Counted from the first letter of the stretch, positions 1 to 6,935 are shown. The stretch is 15,845 nucleotides of DNA from a bacterium (GCA_021790035.1 JAJYIO010000011.1:1-15845); one strand, 5' to 3'. Translations and numbers: made by a program. Notes: generated by a model from the letters alone, not told the origin.

Positions 1-377
1 ATCTGGGCCGGCTCCATCGAACGCTCCGGCCGGCCAGGCCGCCGTGCCGGGGCGCGATCGAAGGTATCCCCGCGATCCAAGCCCTCTTTGCGCCCCTCGC
101 CGGGTCGTGACCTTCTGGCGGGTCCATCTTCAGGCCAGGCCCTTCTGGCTGGCCCATCTCCGGGCCGTGACCTTCGAGCCGTCCCCTCGTCTCCGGGCCG
201 TGACCTTCTGGCTGGCCCATCTCCGGGTCGTGACCTTCGTGCCGGCCCCTCGCCAGGCCGAGAGCTTCTGGCCGGCCCTTCTCCGGGCCGAGAAGTCCGC
301 TTGGAAGATTCCGGACCGGTCGGGCGCTTCTTGCCCCGACCGTCGCTCGAGGGTCTTTTACCGCCTTGGTTCTTCAT
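1..377 (-). CDS. N-terminal part of a probable RlmB-type 23S rRNA methyltransferase, runs off the left edge
   Basis: An open minus-strand frame starts at ATG 375-377 and reaches the window edge without a stop (125 codons visible). The visible protein is all low-complexity. It begins MKNQGGKRPSSDGRGKKRP, then carries seven near-identical 10-residue units of the type RRSRPGDGPA (residues 27-97), then a basic tail rich in Arg, Pro and Asp. No catalytic domain is visible. It starts 34 bp after the mrnC stop in the same direction, so it is the third gene of the cysS-mrnC operon. In Bacillus and many relatives that place is held by rlmB (yacO), a SpoU/TrmH-family 2'-O-methyltransferase acting on G2251 of 23S rRNA, and cyanobacterial RlmB often has a basic disordered N-terminal extension. 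The identity is therefore inferred from context. The plus-strand frames over this stretch are shadows. A weak GGACGG about 8 nt before ATG may be the ribosome binding site. Confidence 0.62.
   Translation of the reverse strand, partial: MKNQGGKRPSSDGRGKKRPTGPESSKRTSRPGEGPARSSRPGEGPARRSRPGDGPARRSRPGDEGTARRSRPGDGPARRAWPEDGPARRSRPGEGRKEGLDRGDTFDRAPARRPGRPERSMEPAQ
87..299 (-). repeat. Seven-unit 30-bp tandem repeat encoding RRSRPGDGPA-like decapeptides
   Basis: Seven consecutive 30-bp units, one with an extra codon (SRPGDEGTA), lie in frame inside the edge gene. Units differ mostly by substitutions that keep Arg-Pro-Gly and an acidic residue (D or E). The 30-bp length keeps the reading frame, so unit gain or loss would be tolerated. 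The product would be a disordered, strongly basic RNA-binding-type arm. Confidence 0.85.
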
Positions 378-411
378 TCTTGCCGTCCGTTCCCGTGATT
401 CCGACGCTGGT

Positions 412-885
412 TCATGCCCGCCGCGCTCCATCGATTCCAGGGGATCGCTGGCGGGCTGCCTGGTGATCGGCCTGGCGATCCGCCCGGTGATCCGGGTAAG
501 GTCCTGCCGGCGCGGCGCGGTCTGCGATCGCGAAGATCTGCTCCAGGCGTTCGGTGCGTCCGGAAGCGTGCAGATATCCGACAAGTGCTTCCAGTGCCGT
601 GGCCAGCCGGTAGGTATCCTGGTCCACCGACCGGGGTGCAGAGACCTTCAGATTGCGCGCCCGTCGCACGAGGTCGCGCTCGAAGTCGCTCAACGCGGGT
701 TCCACCGCCGCCAGGGCGGCAGCTTGGGCCTCGGCCCGAACCCGGGCCACGGCCATGCGATGACGATCGCTGGAGCTCAGTGGGGTGCCTAGCAGCTGCT
801 CGCGGACATGCAGCTCGAAGACCGCATCACCGAGGTAGGCCAGCTCCCGAGGGTGGAGGCGATCGGGATCGGGCGAAGTGCTCAA
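412..885 (-). CDS. mrnC: Mini-ribonuclease 3 (MrnC)
   Basis: The 157-residue product is a homodimeric RNase III-fold enzyme without a dsRNA-binding domain; in Bacillus it trims 23S rRNA precursor ends. The family signature is clear: ELAYLGDAVFELHVR (residues 14-28, with acidic Asp20 and Glu24), a VRRARNLK segment near residue 73, and YRLATALEALVGYLH (92-106), whose Glu99 is the second catalytic acid. The start is TTG at 885-883, which overlaps the TGA stop of cysS (CGTTGAGC), so translation is probably coupled. A GGAG about 11 nt upstream is the only Shine-Dalgarno candidate. After residue 122 there is a polar tail of about 35 residues (DHRADRQADHQAARQ) beyond the usual family end. Longer readings of this frame over cysS are antisense to nothing real and were not used. 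The order cysS-mrnC matches Firmicutes and Cyanobacteria. Confidence 0.93.
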   Translation of the reverse strand: MSTSPDPDRLHPRELAYLGDAVFELHVREQLLGTPLSSSDRHRMAVARVRAEAQAAALAAVEPALSDFERDLVRRARNLKVSAPRSVDQDTYRLATALEALVGYLHASGRTERLEQIFAIADRAAPAGPYPDHRADRQADHQAARQRSPGIDGARRA

Positions 886-2381
886 CGGGGCGCGGCTCCG
901 GTGGCGAGTTCCCAGCGCGTCGCGCCGCCCGGCTGGTCCGCCAGGGTGATGCCCAGTTCGGAAAGCTGAGCGCGGATGCCGTCGGCCGTCGCAAAATCCC
1001 GGGCCTGCTTGGCGCGCGTGCGACGAGTCAGGAGGGCTTCGATCACCTGCGGGGCACTGGCCTGGCGGGCTTCCACGAGGTCGCCGTCCTCGAAACGAGC
1101 TGCGATCTCGCGAAGCTGATCCTCGATGCGGGAAACCGCGGCCAGGCGATCGCCCTCCGGTTCCGCCCGGGCCGTGAGGTCCAGGCCCAGCACGGCACCG
1201 AGTTCGCGGATCCTCGCCACGACGTGGCCCGCGCCGGCCCGGTCGGCGCCTTCGAGATCTCCCAGGCGGGCCCGGGCTTCCCAGAGCGAGGCCACGGCCC
1301 GCGGGGTGTTGAAGTCGTCGTCCATGGCCTCGGTGAAGGCCCGGTTCAGCTGCAGGATCTGCTCGGTGACGGCTGCCGTCGGGGCCGCGAGGGCTTCCTG
1401 GCGATCCGCCAGGGAGCGCTGGAGGCGCTTGAGCGCATTGTCTGCCGCCTCGAGCGGTTCGCTGGAGAAATCGCAGTCTTGCCGGTAGTGGGTCTGGAGC
1501 AGGAAATAGCGCACAGCCTGGGGATCGTAGCGATCGAGGAGCTGGCGAATGGTCGAGAAGTTGCCGAGCGACTTGCTCATCTTCTCGGCATCCACGTTGA
1601 CGAAGCCGTTGTGGAGCCAGTAGTGCACGAAGGGCTCGTGCGTGCAGGCCTCGGACTGGGCGATCTCGTTCTCGTGGTGCGGGAAGATCAGGTCCATCCC
1701 CCCCGCGTGGATGTCGATCGTCTTGCCCAGCTTGTCGATGGCCATCGCCGAGCATTCGAGGTGCCATCCCGGCCTGCCTGCTCCCCACGGGCTGTCCCAG
1801 CTCGACTCCCCTGGCTTGGCCCCCTTCCAGAGCGCAAAATCCGCCGGGTTGTGCTTGGAGGGGTCGGGCTCATCGAGGCGCGTGCGCTGCGAGAGGTCCG
1901 CGAGGTCCCGGCCCGACAGCTTGCCGTACCGGGGGAAGGAGGCCACGTCGAAGTAGACCGTGCCGTCGTGGGTCGGATAGGCATTGCGGGAATGGACCAG
2001 GCAATCGACCAGGGAGAGCATCTGGCCGATGTGCTCGGTGGCCCTGGGATAGGAATGAGCGCGCAGGACCCCGAGCCGGTCCATGTCCGCGAAGTACTCA
2101 CCCTCGTAGCGACGCGCCAGGTGGATGGGATCCTCCCCCAGCTCCCGGGCCCGGTTCAGGATCTTGTCGTCGACATCGGTGAAGTTCTGGACGTGATGGA
2201 CGCGGTAGCCCGAAAACTCGAAATAACGACGCACGACATCCCAGGTGACATAACATCTGGCGTGGCCAAGGTGGCACAGGTCATAAACCGTCACGCCGCA
2301 GACGTACAGGCTGACCTCACCGGGCGACTGCGGCTGGAATGGCTCGACGCGCCGGGTCAGGTCATTGAAAACCCTCAACAT
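882..2381 (-). CDS. cysS: Cysteinyl-tRNA synthetase
   Basis: The 499-residue class I aminoacyl-tRNA synthetase charges tRNA-Cys in the cytoplasm. The HIGH motif is HLGH (37-40) inside CHLGHAR, and the KMSKS loop is KMSKS (267-271). The zinc ligands line up with the E. coli enzyme: Cys28 (YVCGVT), Cys210 (HLECSAM), and His235 and Glu239 (FPHHENEIAQSE). GGMDLIFPHHENE and FTDVDDKI are also diagnostic. The C-terminal half is helical and carries the DALR-type anticodon-binding region. Length is near the family norm. The start is ATG 2381, with no Shine-Dalgarno but a -10 box 6 nt upstream, so the mRNA is probably leaderless. The gene is the first of an operon with mrnC and the edge gene. Confidence 0.98.
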   Translation of the reverse strand: MLRVFNDLTRRVEPFQPQSPGEVSLYVCGVTVYDLCHLGHARCYVTWDVVRRYFEFSGYRVHHVQNFTDVDDKILNRARELGEDPIHLARRYEGEYFADMDRLGVLRAHSYPRATEHIGQMLSLVDCLVHSRNAYPTHDGTVYFDVASFPRYGKLSGRDLADLSQRTRLDEPDPSKHNPADFALWKGAKPGESSWDSPWGAGRPGWHLECSAMAIDKLGKTIDIHAGGMDLIFPHHENEIAQSEACTHEPFVHYWLHNGFVNVDAEKMSKSLGNFSTIRQLLDRYDPQAVRYFLLQTHYRQDCDFSSEPLEAADNALKRLQRSLADRQEALAAPTAAVTEQILQLNRAFTEAMDDDFNTPRAVASLWEARARLGDLEGADRAGAGHVVARIRELGAVLGLDLTARAEPEGDRLAAVSRIEDQLREIAARFEDGDLVEARQASAPQVIEALLTRRTRAKQARDFATADGIRAQLSELGITLADQPGGATRWELATGAAPR

Positions 2382-2387
2382 ACAGGC

Positions 2388-2417
2388 ATTCTAGCAGATC
2401 GCCGAAACGGACTTTAA
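2388..2417 (-). promoter_or_regulatory. cysS promoter, extended -10, leaderless geometry
   Basis: Read on the minus strand, TGCTAGAAT forms an extended -10 (TGnTAGAAT, plus-strand 2388-2396). A partial -35, TTAAAG (2412-2417), lies 18 bp upstream, followed by an AT-rich run at 2411-2427. Only GCCTGT (6 nt) separates TAGAAT from the ATG, so transcription should begin at or next to the A of ATG. This fits the lack of a Shine-Dalgarno. Confidence 0.6.
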
Positions 2418-2496
2418 ATATTATTATGGACAAATATGTCGGGGCTATGGGCCGCTCGCTGGCGGCTGCGCCAGATTCTTTCCTGACCGGAAGCGA

Positions 2497-3276
2497 TCAG
2501 ATCCGGAAGGTCTGGATGTGCTGGCGCTCGGACTCGCCAGCCACGACGGTCGTGATCTCGAAATGATCTGCCAGCCCGCTGCTGTGGATCTTGTTGCGAA
2601 GCAGGCTGTCGATCTGGAAGATGCCGGCGCTGTTGTTCATCGTGATCTCGACCCCGACGGGGGCCGTCTTGCCGGGTCCGATCGCCACCTTGTCGATCGC
2701 CGCCGCCGAGAGGGCATGGATGGACACCCGGCCGTGCTTGATGATGTTGCGCGACCGCCACTTGCTCATGTCCAGGGCATCGGCGATCTTGACCACCCCG
2801 GCTTCGGGCGTGAGGCACTTCTGCGAGTGGTTGTGTCCGATGATGGCGTGGAGGACCTCGCTCACGATGATGATCCGCTGGACCGGCTCGTAGATCCCCT
2901 CGAGGAATTCGGGCAGGGCGGCGTTGACGAGGAACAGCGAGTGGGCCTCGTGCCCGTCGCGGTGGGTCGTCATCCCCACGTCGTGCAACAGCCCCGCGAG
3001 TGTAACGACGACCTCTGCGTCGTTCGTCGTCAGGCCGTGATCCTGCACGATGCCCGGCACCACGCCGGCAGCCAGCAGGAGCCGGAAGATCTTGAGGGCG
3101 TTGTGGGCGACGATCTTGACGTGCGTGGGCCCGTGGTCGTTCACCCCGGCCCGGACCGAGTTCGTCACCGACATCCCCCAGAGTCGCTCGATTTGCCCGC
3201 CGCGTTCGATCCGCTCGAGGATCTGGGTGAGCCTGGCGTTGTCGTGGGCTGGAAGGATCATGGGCTGGTATTTCAT
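2497..3276 (-). CDS. HD-domain metal-dependent phosphohydrolase (COG3294-like)
   Basis: A 259-residue cytoplasmic protein of the HD superfamily. Visible motifs are NDHGPTHVKIV (His48, His52), LLHDVGM with the His98-Asp99 doublet, histidines 105, 109, 143 and 148, and KIADALDM with Asp166, the usual fourth metal ligand. The C-terminal segment (roughly 205-245, with ITMNNSAGIFQIDSLL) matches the second domain of COG3294-type proteins of archaea and bacteria. The substrate is unknown. The chosen start is ATG 3276 (MKYQPMILP) with a weak GAG-rich site just upstream. A TTG at 3369 in the same frame would add 31 residues that do not look like family sequence. The gene lies 115 bp upstream of cysS, which has its own promoter, so they are probably separate units. 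Confidence 0.88.
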   Translation of the reverse strand: MKYQPMILPAHDNARLTQILERIERGGQIERLWGMSVTNSVRAGVNDHGPTHVKIVAHNALKIFRLLLAAGVVPGIVQDHGLTTNDAEVVVTLAGLLHDVGMTTHRDGHEAHSLFLVNAALPEFLEGIYEPVQRIIIVSEVLHAIIGHNHSQKCLTPEAGVVKIADALDMSKWRSRNIIKHGRVSIHALSAAAIDKVAIGPGKTAPVGVEITMNNSAGIFQIDSLLRNKIHSSGLADHFEITTVVAGESERQHIQTFRI

Positions 3277-3394
3277 ACCCACTCGTACCGCGCATGGCAA
3301 GCCATCCGGCTCGAGATCGAGCTGCCGAGGGTCGAGCCAGGCCCGATTTTCCTCGGCCAATCGGTCCAAACGGTTCGCCAGCGGCTGGAGCTAT

Positions 3395-3715
3395 CTACTG
3401 ACTGTCTTGCGCCTCGTCCAAGGCTCGAGACGCGATCCCTCGATCCCTGGCTAACATCGTCGCGCAGCCCGTAGACCCGATGGCCTCGACCGGCGTCACG
3501 TCCGCGCTCTCGACACCCAGAATACCTGACTCCCTGCTGTTGTCCCGCAGCTCCGAGACGATCCCTGTCGTGTCCGCGCCCTGGCTCTGGAAGAACCGGG
3601 CGTAGCCGTCGTTCGGCGGCGCGTTCCCCGGAATGAACGCTCGCGGACCCGTTCCGGATCGGGTCGCGGAAACCTCCGGGGCTCGAGCCGACCGGGCCAG
3701 CTCAAGGTGTGCCAT
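3395..3715 (-). CDS. Unrecognised short ORF, 106 residues, or a gene remnant
   Basis: No family is recognised. The frame from ATG 3715 to TAG 3395 fills the otherwise empty divergent gap between the HD gene and the lipoprotein gene. Support is compositional: between about residues 29 and 80 nearly every codon ends in G or C, as in the real genes here, and the amino-acid mix is balanced (NAPPNDGYARFFQSQG, GIVSELRDNSRESGILG). The first 28 and last 20 residues show weaker bias. There is no signal peptide or membrane segment, and no convincing Shine-Dalgarno (only AAGAA). The frame continues open upstream, antisense to the lipoprotein gene, where it is a shadow. It could be a small real gene in front of the HD gene, or the surviving end of a decayed longer gene. 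Confidence 0.4.
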   Translation of the reverse strand: MAHLELARSARAPEVSATRSGTGPRAFIPGNAPPNDGYARFFQSQGADTTGIVSELRDNSRESGILGVESADVTPVEAIGSTGCATMLARDRGIASRALDEAQDSQ

Positions 3716-3733
3716 TTCTTGAGAGGTGTCCTG

Positions 3734-5017
3734 ATGCGCGTTTTCCCTCGTGGCGCCATCGCTGCGTGGCTGGCGCTCGGCTTGCTGGTCGGCTGTTCTC
3801 GGTCGCCAGCTGCGAGCCCGGGTGTCACGGTTCCCGTCAACCCGGCTCTCAACACCAACCTCCCTTCCGATGTCGGCGGTCCGACCAACACCGGCAGTGG
3901 CGGCGGCACCCAGCCGTCCCAGGCAGTGGCTCCTGTCGCCGTCGGGTTGGCCGCCGGCGCTCCCGTTCCCCTGATTCCGTTCGTCTCGTACATCAACGGC
4001 GACTACAAGCTGTTCGTCTACGATCCGACGATCAACGACAACTACGCCCTGCCCGGTGCGGGCGACGGCATCCACAACCCGCAGGTCTTCAGCGGCAACC
4101 GCATCGTGTTCGATCGCAACGACGGCGACCATGTTCACCACATCTACTTCTACGACGTCGTGGCCGAGCTGGTGGCGACGTTCAACGACGTCAACGGTCT
4201 GGGCGACGTGCGCAAGCCGTCGATCAGCTACGACGGCACGGTGATGACGTTCCTGCTCAACCAGAGCCGCGCCATGATCTGGATCAACGGCGTGGTGGCC
4301 GACATCGCCAAGATCAACACGGTGGCCGAGGTCAACGGGACGTTCGTGACGTGGCTGCGGCTGTCTTGCGACGGTCACTGGATCGTGTTCACGACCTCCG
4401 ATGGTGGCCTGTACCTGTATGACGTCGTCAACCCGATGGTCAACCAGATCACGGCGGCGCGGGATGTGGGCGACGGGTTCGCGACGCATCCGGCCATCAG
4501 CCCGGACGGTACTCAGATCGCCTGGGAGAGCGACGGTCAGGTCTTCCGGTACGATCGCGTGACGAGCCTGGTCGATCCGATGCCGTTCCTGAACACGGCG
4601 TTCAACGCTCAAGACACGTTCATCGGCGTCACCGACCCGTTGTGGGAGTGCTTCGACAACGCCCACATCCTCGCCGAGGTGGATACCTTCGGTCCTCCGC
4701 TGACGGGCGGCGAGGGCTTCCTCAACACCCTGGCGCCGGTCTTCGCGCACGTCAACGGGAACGCGCCGGTGAACTTCATCTGCGACATGGACACGATGAG
4801 CAACCTGCGGATGACGGCCACCGCTCAGACGAACGGCCTGCCGGTCACCGGCTTCGCCGTCATCCACAGCAGCGTGAACGACATCATCGAGCCGCTCGAG
4901 GTCATGCGGGTCGTCTCCTACAACTGGATCACAGAGACCGTCCAGACCCTGACCGTCCTCAACAGCGTGCTGGGTATCGGAGACAACCAGATCTCGGATG
5001 TTTCCGGGGTGCACTAG
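3734..5017 (+). CDS. Secreted lipoprotein with TolB-like beta-propeller
   Basis: A 427-residue protein starting at ATG 3734, chosen over the in-frame ATG at 3707 because GAGAGGTG lies about 6 nt upstream and the signal peptide fits. The N-terminus MRVFPRGAIAAWLALGLLVGC is a type II signal peptide with lipobox LVGC (Cys21). A Ser/Thr/Gly/Pro-rich linker follows (22-78). From residue 80 on come propeller-blade-like repeats of the PD40/TolB kind: NPQVFSGNRIVFDRND, KPSISYDGTVMTFL, RLSCDGHWIVFTTSDGGLY and HPAISPDGTQIAWES (114-268). The C-terminal third is less regular, with two cysteines (Cys307, Cys350) that may pair. It is likely anchored in a membrane facing the periplasm or cell surface, with a binding or scaffold role; ligand unknown. 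It is single, not beside tolB or pal, and followed by its own terminator. Confidence 0.88.
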   Translation: MRVFPRGAIAAWLALGLLVGCSRSPAASPGVTVPVNPALNTNLPSDVGGPTNTGSGGGTQPSQAVAPVAVGLAAGAPVPLIPFVSYINGDYKLFVYDPTINDNYALPGAGDGIHNPQVFSGNRIVFDRNDGDHVHHIYFYDVVAELVATFNDVNGLGDVRKPSISYDGTVMTFLLNQSRAMIWINGVVADIAKINTVAEVNGTFVTWLRLSCDGHWIVFTTSDGGLYLYDVVNPMVNQITAARDVGDGFATHPAISPDGTQIAWESDGQVFRYDRVTSLVDPMPFLNTAFNAQDTFIGVTDPLWECFDNAHILAEVDTFGPPLTGGEGFLNTLAPVFAHVNGNAPVNFICDMDTMSNLRMTATAQTNGLPVTGFAVIHSSVNDIIEPLEVMRVVSYNWITETVQTLTVLNSVLGIGDNQISDVSGVH

Positions 5018-5050
5018 CCCGCAACTTCGATCTTCCCCCGAACTCTCTTT

Positions 5051-5132
5051 GGCCAAGGGCAAGCTGCGTAGCCCGGCTCTGACGGTGGCCCAGTTTTCAC
5101 ATCGCAGGATGCCGTCTGCGAGCCGGCTGGCC
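5051..5132 (+). other. Large imperfect hairpin in the 3' region of the lipoprotein gene
   Basis: GGCC (5051-5054), AGCCCGGCTC (5070-5079) and GACGG (5081-5085) pair in order with CCGTC (5112-5116), GAGCCGGCT (5120-5128) and GGCC (5129-5132). There is one bulged C and a 26-nt apical segment. The element lies between the lipoprotein stop and its terminator, so it would be part of the mRNA tail. It was compared from memory with the c-di-GMP-I riboswitch and SRP RNA; neither fits. Confidence 0.35.
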
Positions 5133-5212
5133 GTACCAGGATAAAGCATCAGGCCTCGGGCTCCCGCGTGTGCCCGTAGAGATCACCCTTCCCCCTGATA
5201 ACCTGTTGATTC

Positions 5213-5240
5213 GGGGCGCCCTTTCGAGGGTGCCCCTTTT
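5213..5240 (+). terminator. Intrinsic terminator of the lipoprotein transcript
   Basis: GGGGCGCCCT, loop TTCG, AGGGTGCCCC, then TTTT. The stem is 10 bp with one G-T pair and closes on a stable UUCG tetraloop. It lies about 195 bp after the lipoprotein stop. The T-run is only on the plus-strand side, so it ends plus-strand transcription before the convergent DUF47 gene. Confidence 0.88.
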
Positions 5241-5252
5241 GCATTCACCCGG

Positions 5253-5277
5253 CTGGCCCGCAAGAAGCCCGGGCCAG
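5253..5277. other. Second hairpin in the convergent gap
   Basis: CTGGCCCG and CGGGCCAG form a perfect 8-bp stem around a 9-nt loop, 22 bp before the 3' end of the DUF47 gene. Neither side has a T-run, so it is not a classical terminator. It may slow polymerase or protect the 3' end of the DUF47 mRNA. Confidence 0.45.
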
Positions 5278-5298
5278 TCGCTTGCCGGTACCGCGGCG

Positions 5299-5922
5299 TT
5301 ACGCGTGCTTCATCATGACGCCGTGCAGGCGATCTGCGATGTCCTCCGCGCTGTCGATCGCTTTCTCGACCACGTCGTACACTTCCTTCCAGCGGATGAC
5401 GTCGATGGGGTCGGTGGCACTCTCGAAGAGCTTCTCGAGGGCTGCACGGAAGAGCTGGTCGCCTTCGTTCTCGAGGCGATTGATCTCGACGCAGCGTTCG
5501 GCGATCTCCCCGGAGCGCTTGCGATCCCGGAGGAGTGCAACGGCGTGGGCGACCTCTTCGCAGGCGCGCACCAGGATCCGCACGAGGCCGATCAGCATGG
5601 GGGTGGGTTCGTCGATGTGGTAGATGAGCAGGTGATCGGCAACTTCCTCGATGCCGTCGACGATATCGTCGAGCACCATGGCCAGGTTGTGGAGATCCTC
5701 CCGGTCGAGCGGCGTGATGAAGGATCGGTTGAGCCGTTCGAAGAGCATGTGGGCGATGCGGTCGCCCTCGTGCTCCATCTCCCTGACGCGGCGAAACTTG
5801 GCGTCGAGGTCCCGGTAGTCCTCGACCATGTCGCGCAAGGCCCGGGCAGTGTCCTGGGCGTTGTTGGCCGCGGCCTCGAGGAGGTCGAAGAATGGCTCCG
5901 AGCGACGGGAGAGATTGAGCAT
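5299..5922 (-). CDS. DUF47 family (PhoU-like) putative phosphate transport regulator
   Basis: A 207-residue, all-helical PhoU-fold protein, the full length of the DUF47 (PF01865) family. The two pseudo-repeats are each marked by an E-x-E-G-D metal-site motif: REMEHEGDRI (Glu50, Glu52, Asp54) and RLENEGDQLF (Glu151, Glu153, Asp155). SFITPLDREDL (67-77) and DDIVDGIEEVAD (85-96) are typical of the family. DUF47 genes usually sit beside a PiT-type low-affinity phosphate permease and are thought to regulate it. Here no permease is next to it: the 3' side is a convergent terminator region and the 5' side a secreted-protein gene. The start is ATG 5922, with a weak GAGA 8 nt before it and a TGCTAGCCT box that may be an extended -10 further upstream. 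Confidence 0.93.
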   Translation of the reverse strand: MLNLSRRSEPFFDLLEAAANNAQDTARALRDMVEDYRDLDAKFRRVREMEHEGDRIAHMLFERLNRSFITPLDREDLHNLAMVLDDIVDGIEEVADHLLIYHIDEPTPMLIGLVRILVRACEEVAHAVALLRDRKRSGEIAERCVEINRLENEGDQLFRAALEKLFESATDPIDVIRWKEVYDVVEKAIDSAEDIADRLHGVMMKHA

Positions 5923-5995
5923 GACAGGTCTCAGGCTAGCACATGGCGGGCCGGCTCGGGGCCGCAGGTCTTCTCGGGCGCCCTCGGGTCATGCT

Positions 5996-6688
5996 TCAAG
6001 ATGCCGACGCCAGAGGAACCCCGAAGGGCGGCCGCTGCACGCCGCTGGCCCAGTATGGCCCCGTGCGCACGGTCAGGGTCTGGCGAATGGCGCGGATGAT
6101 GCTCGGAAGCACGTATCCTTGACCCCAGGTGACGAACCAGCCCGGGAGCCATCCGAATCCCGGATCGACGCGGGCCGAATAGAAGACGAGGCAGTGGTGG
6201 TCGTCGAGTGGTTCTGCCTGCATCCGGCCCTCGTAGATTCGCATGGAGCCCGCCGTCCGGCGCCACCGGAAGGCGAAGTGGTCGGGATCCAGCCGGGTGA
6301 GGGTAGTGACGGTGCGCCACGGCAACGGCCAGGGGGTGCGAAGGCAGAACGTGGCCTCGACCACCTGATCGGTCTCTGGTTCGACGTGCACCGAGTCGAT
6401 CGAGTCGTAGATGCGCGCGTAGTTCTTGAAATCGGTGGTCAGCCGGTACACGTCGGCCGCGCTGGCGTCGACCTCGCCGATGCTCGTCACCGTCTTGATG
6501 GGAGACGTGCCGGGTTCGACCCGGACCAGGATGTCTCCGTTCTCGAGGCGCCGGAGCTGGCGCCCGGTGAGGACATCAGGGGCAACCGAAGGGGATGGCG
6601 TGGCGTCGGCGCTGCCGGGACAGGGACTGACAAGAGGTGCGAACGTGAATGCACAAATAAGGAGCAATCGAATGGAGTTTATGGCCAT
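5996..6688 (-). CDS. Secreted SRPBCC/START-type lipid-binding protein
   Basis: A 230-residue protein with an N-terminal signal peptide (hydrophobic about residues 7-20, likely cleaved near GSADA). One START-like/polyketide-cyclase-like SRPBCC domain spans about 60-210. Visible family traits are IGEVDASAADVYRLTTDFKN (70-89), TFCLRTPWPLPWRTVT (113-128) and the closing helix VLPSIIRAIRQTL (193-205). The fold makes a hydrophobic cavity for lipids or polyaromatics; the ligand cannot be told from sequence. A cysteine at residue 23 follows SP, which does not make a proper lipobox, so export and cleavage is more likely than lipidation. ATG 6688 has no Shine-Dalgarno but lies 6 nt after a TAGAAT box. 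It is 73 bp upstream of the DUF47 gene in the same direction and may be cotranscribed with it. Confidence 0.87.
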   Translation of the reverse strand: MAINSIRLLLICAFTFAPLVSPCPGSADATPSPSVAPDVLTGRQLRRLENGDILVRVEPGTSPIKTVTSIGEVDASAADVYRLTTDFKNYARIYDSIDSVHVEPETDQVVEATFCLRTPWPLPWRTVTTLTRLDPDHFAFRWRRTAGSMRIYEGRMQAEPLDDHHCLVFYSARVDPGFGWLPGWFVTWGQGYVLPSIIRAIRQTLTVRTGPYWASGVQRPPFGVPLASAS

Positions 6689-6694
6689 CGCGGC

Positions 6695-6724
6695 ATTCTA
6701 CCCCCCGAACGACCTGGCTGTCTC
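6695..6724 (-). promoter_or_regulatory. Promoter of the SRPBCC gene, leaderless geometry
   Basis: On the minus strand GAGACA (6719-6724) and TAGAAT (6695-6700) are 18 bp apart. GCCGCG (6 nt) then leads to ATG. The string TAGAATGCC plus 3 nt plus ATG is shared exactly with the cysS promoter, as is the 18-bp spacer. Confidence 0.6.
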
Positions 6725-6864
6725 GATCCGCAGGTATGGCTGCAAGGCGCTGTACTCGATCCATGTACCCTGAAAATCGAAATCGGTTGCGGATCTTGGC
6801 CACCGAGACAGGTTCTTCGCCCGACGGGACGATGAAATCGGCCATGTTTCGGCTGCATATGAAC

Positions 6865-6898
6865 CGGCAGAATTGACATGGTTACGTACATTCTGCCG
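6865..6898. repeat. 9-bp perfect inverted repeat in the divergent SRPBCC/mutS2 gap
   Basis: CGGCAGAAT (6865-6873) and ATTCTGCCG (6890-6898) are perfect complements separated by 16 bp, between the divergent gene starts at 6688 and 6996. The spacer begins with the last five bases of a TTGACA, but no -10 lies at a proper distance. Candidate operator for a dimeric regulator, or a cruciform. The rest of the 307-bp gap holds the two promoters and the GGGA-type sites, and no gene that I can support. Confidence 0.4.
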
Positions 6899-6935
6899 CC
6901 AGGGCGGTGGCGGGGAGGGGGCGATGCCATCGTCC

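Noticed and set aside
88..792. Plus-strand frame with SPGRDLLAGP repeats
   Set aside because: The repeats are read better on the minus strand, where the frame starts just after mrnC, follows the operon order and runs to the edge. The plus frame continues antisense into mrnC.
414..2417. 667-codon plus-strand frame over cysS and mrnC
   Set aside because: Antisense shadow; cysS and mrnC are unambiguous on the minus strand.
3277..3369. N-terminal extension of the HD gene from TTG 3369
   Set aside because: The extra 31 residues lack family character and there is no ribosome binding site; ATG 3276 is preferred, though not proven.
5051..5132. c-di-GMP-I riboswitch
   Set aside because: AAGGGCAA and GCCGGCTGGCCG recall parts of the consensus, but the GACGCAAAGCC core and GNRA-capped stem are missing, and it lies 3' of a gene rather than upstream of one.
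3716..5149. Upstream continuation of the minus-strand frame of the short ORF
   Set aside because: It runs antisense to the lipoprotein gene, whose signal peptide, Shine-Dalgarno and propeller repeats are clear. Only the part below 3716 was kept as a candidate.
6576..6845. Minus-strand ORF beginning MADFIVPSGEEPVSVAKIRN
   Set aside because: The first 20 codons have good bias but it then fades. The frame overlaps the start and promoter of the SRPBCC gene, and there is no ribosome binding site.
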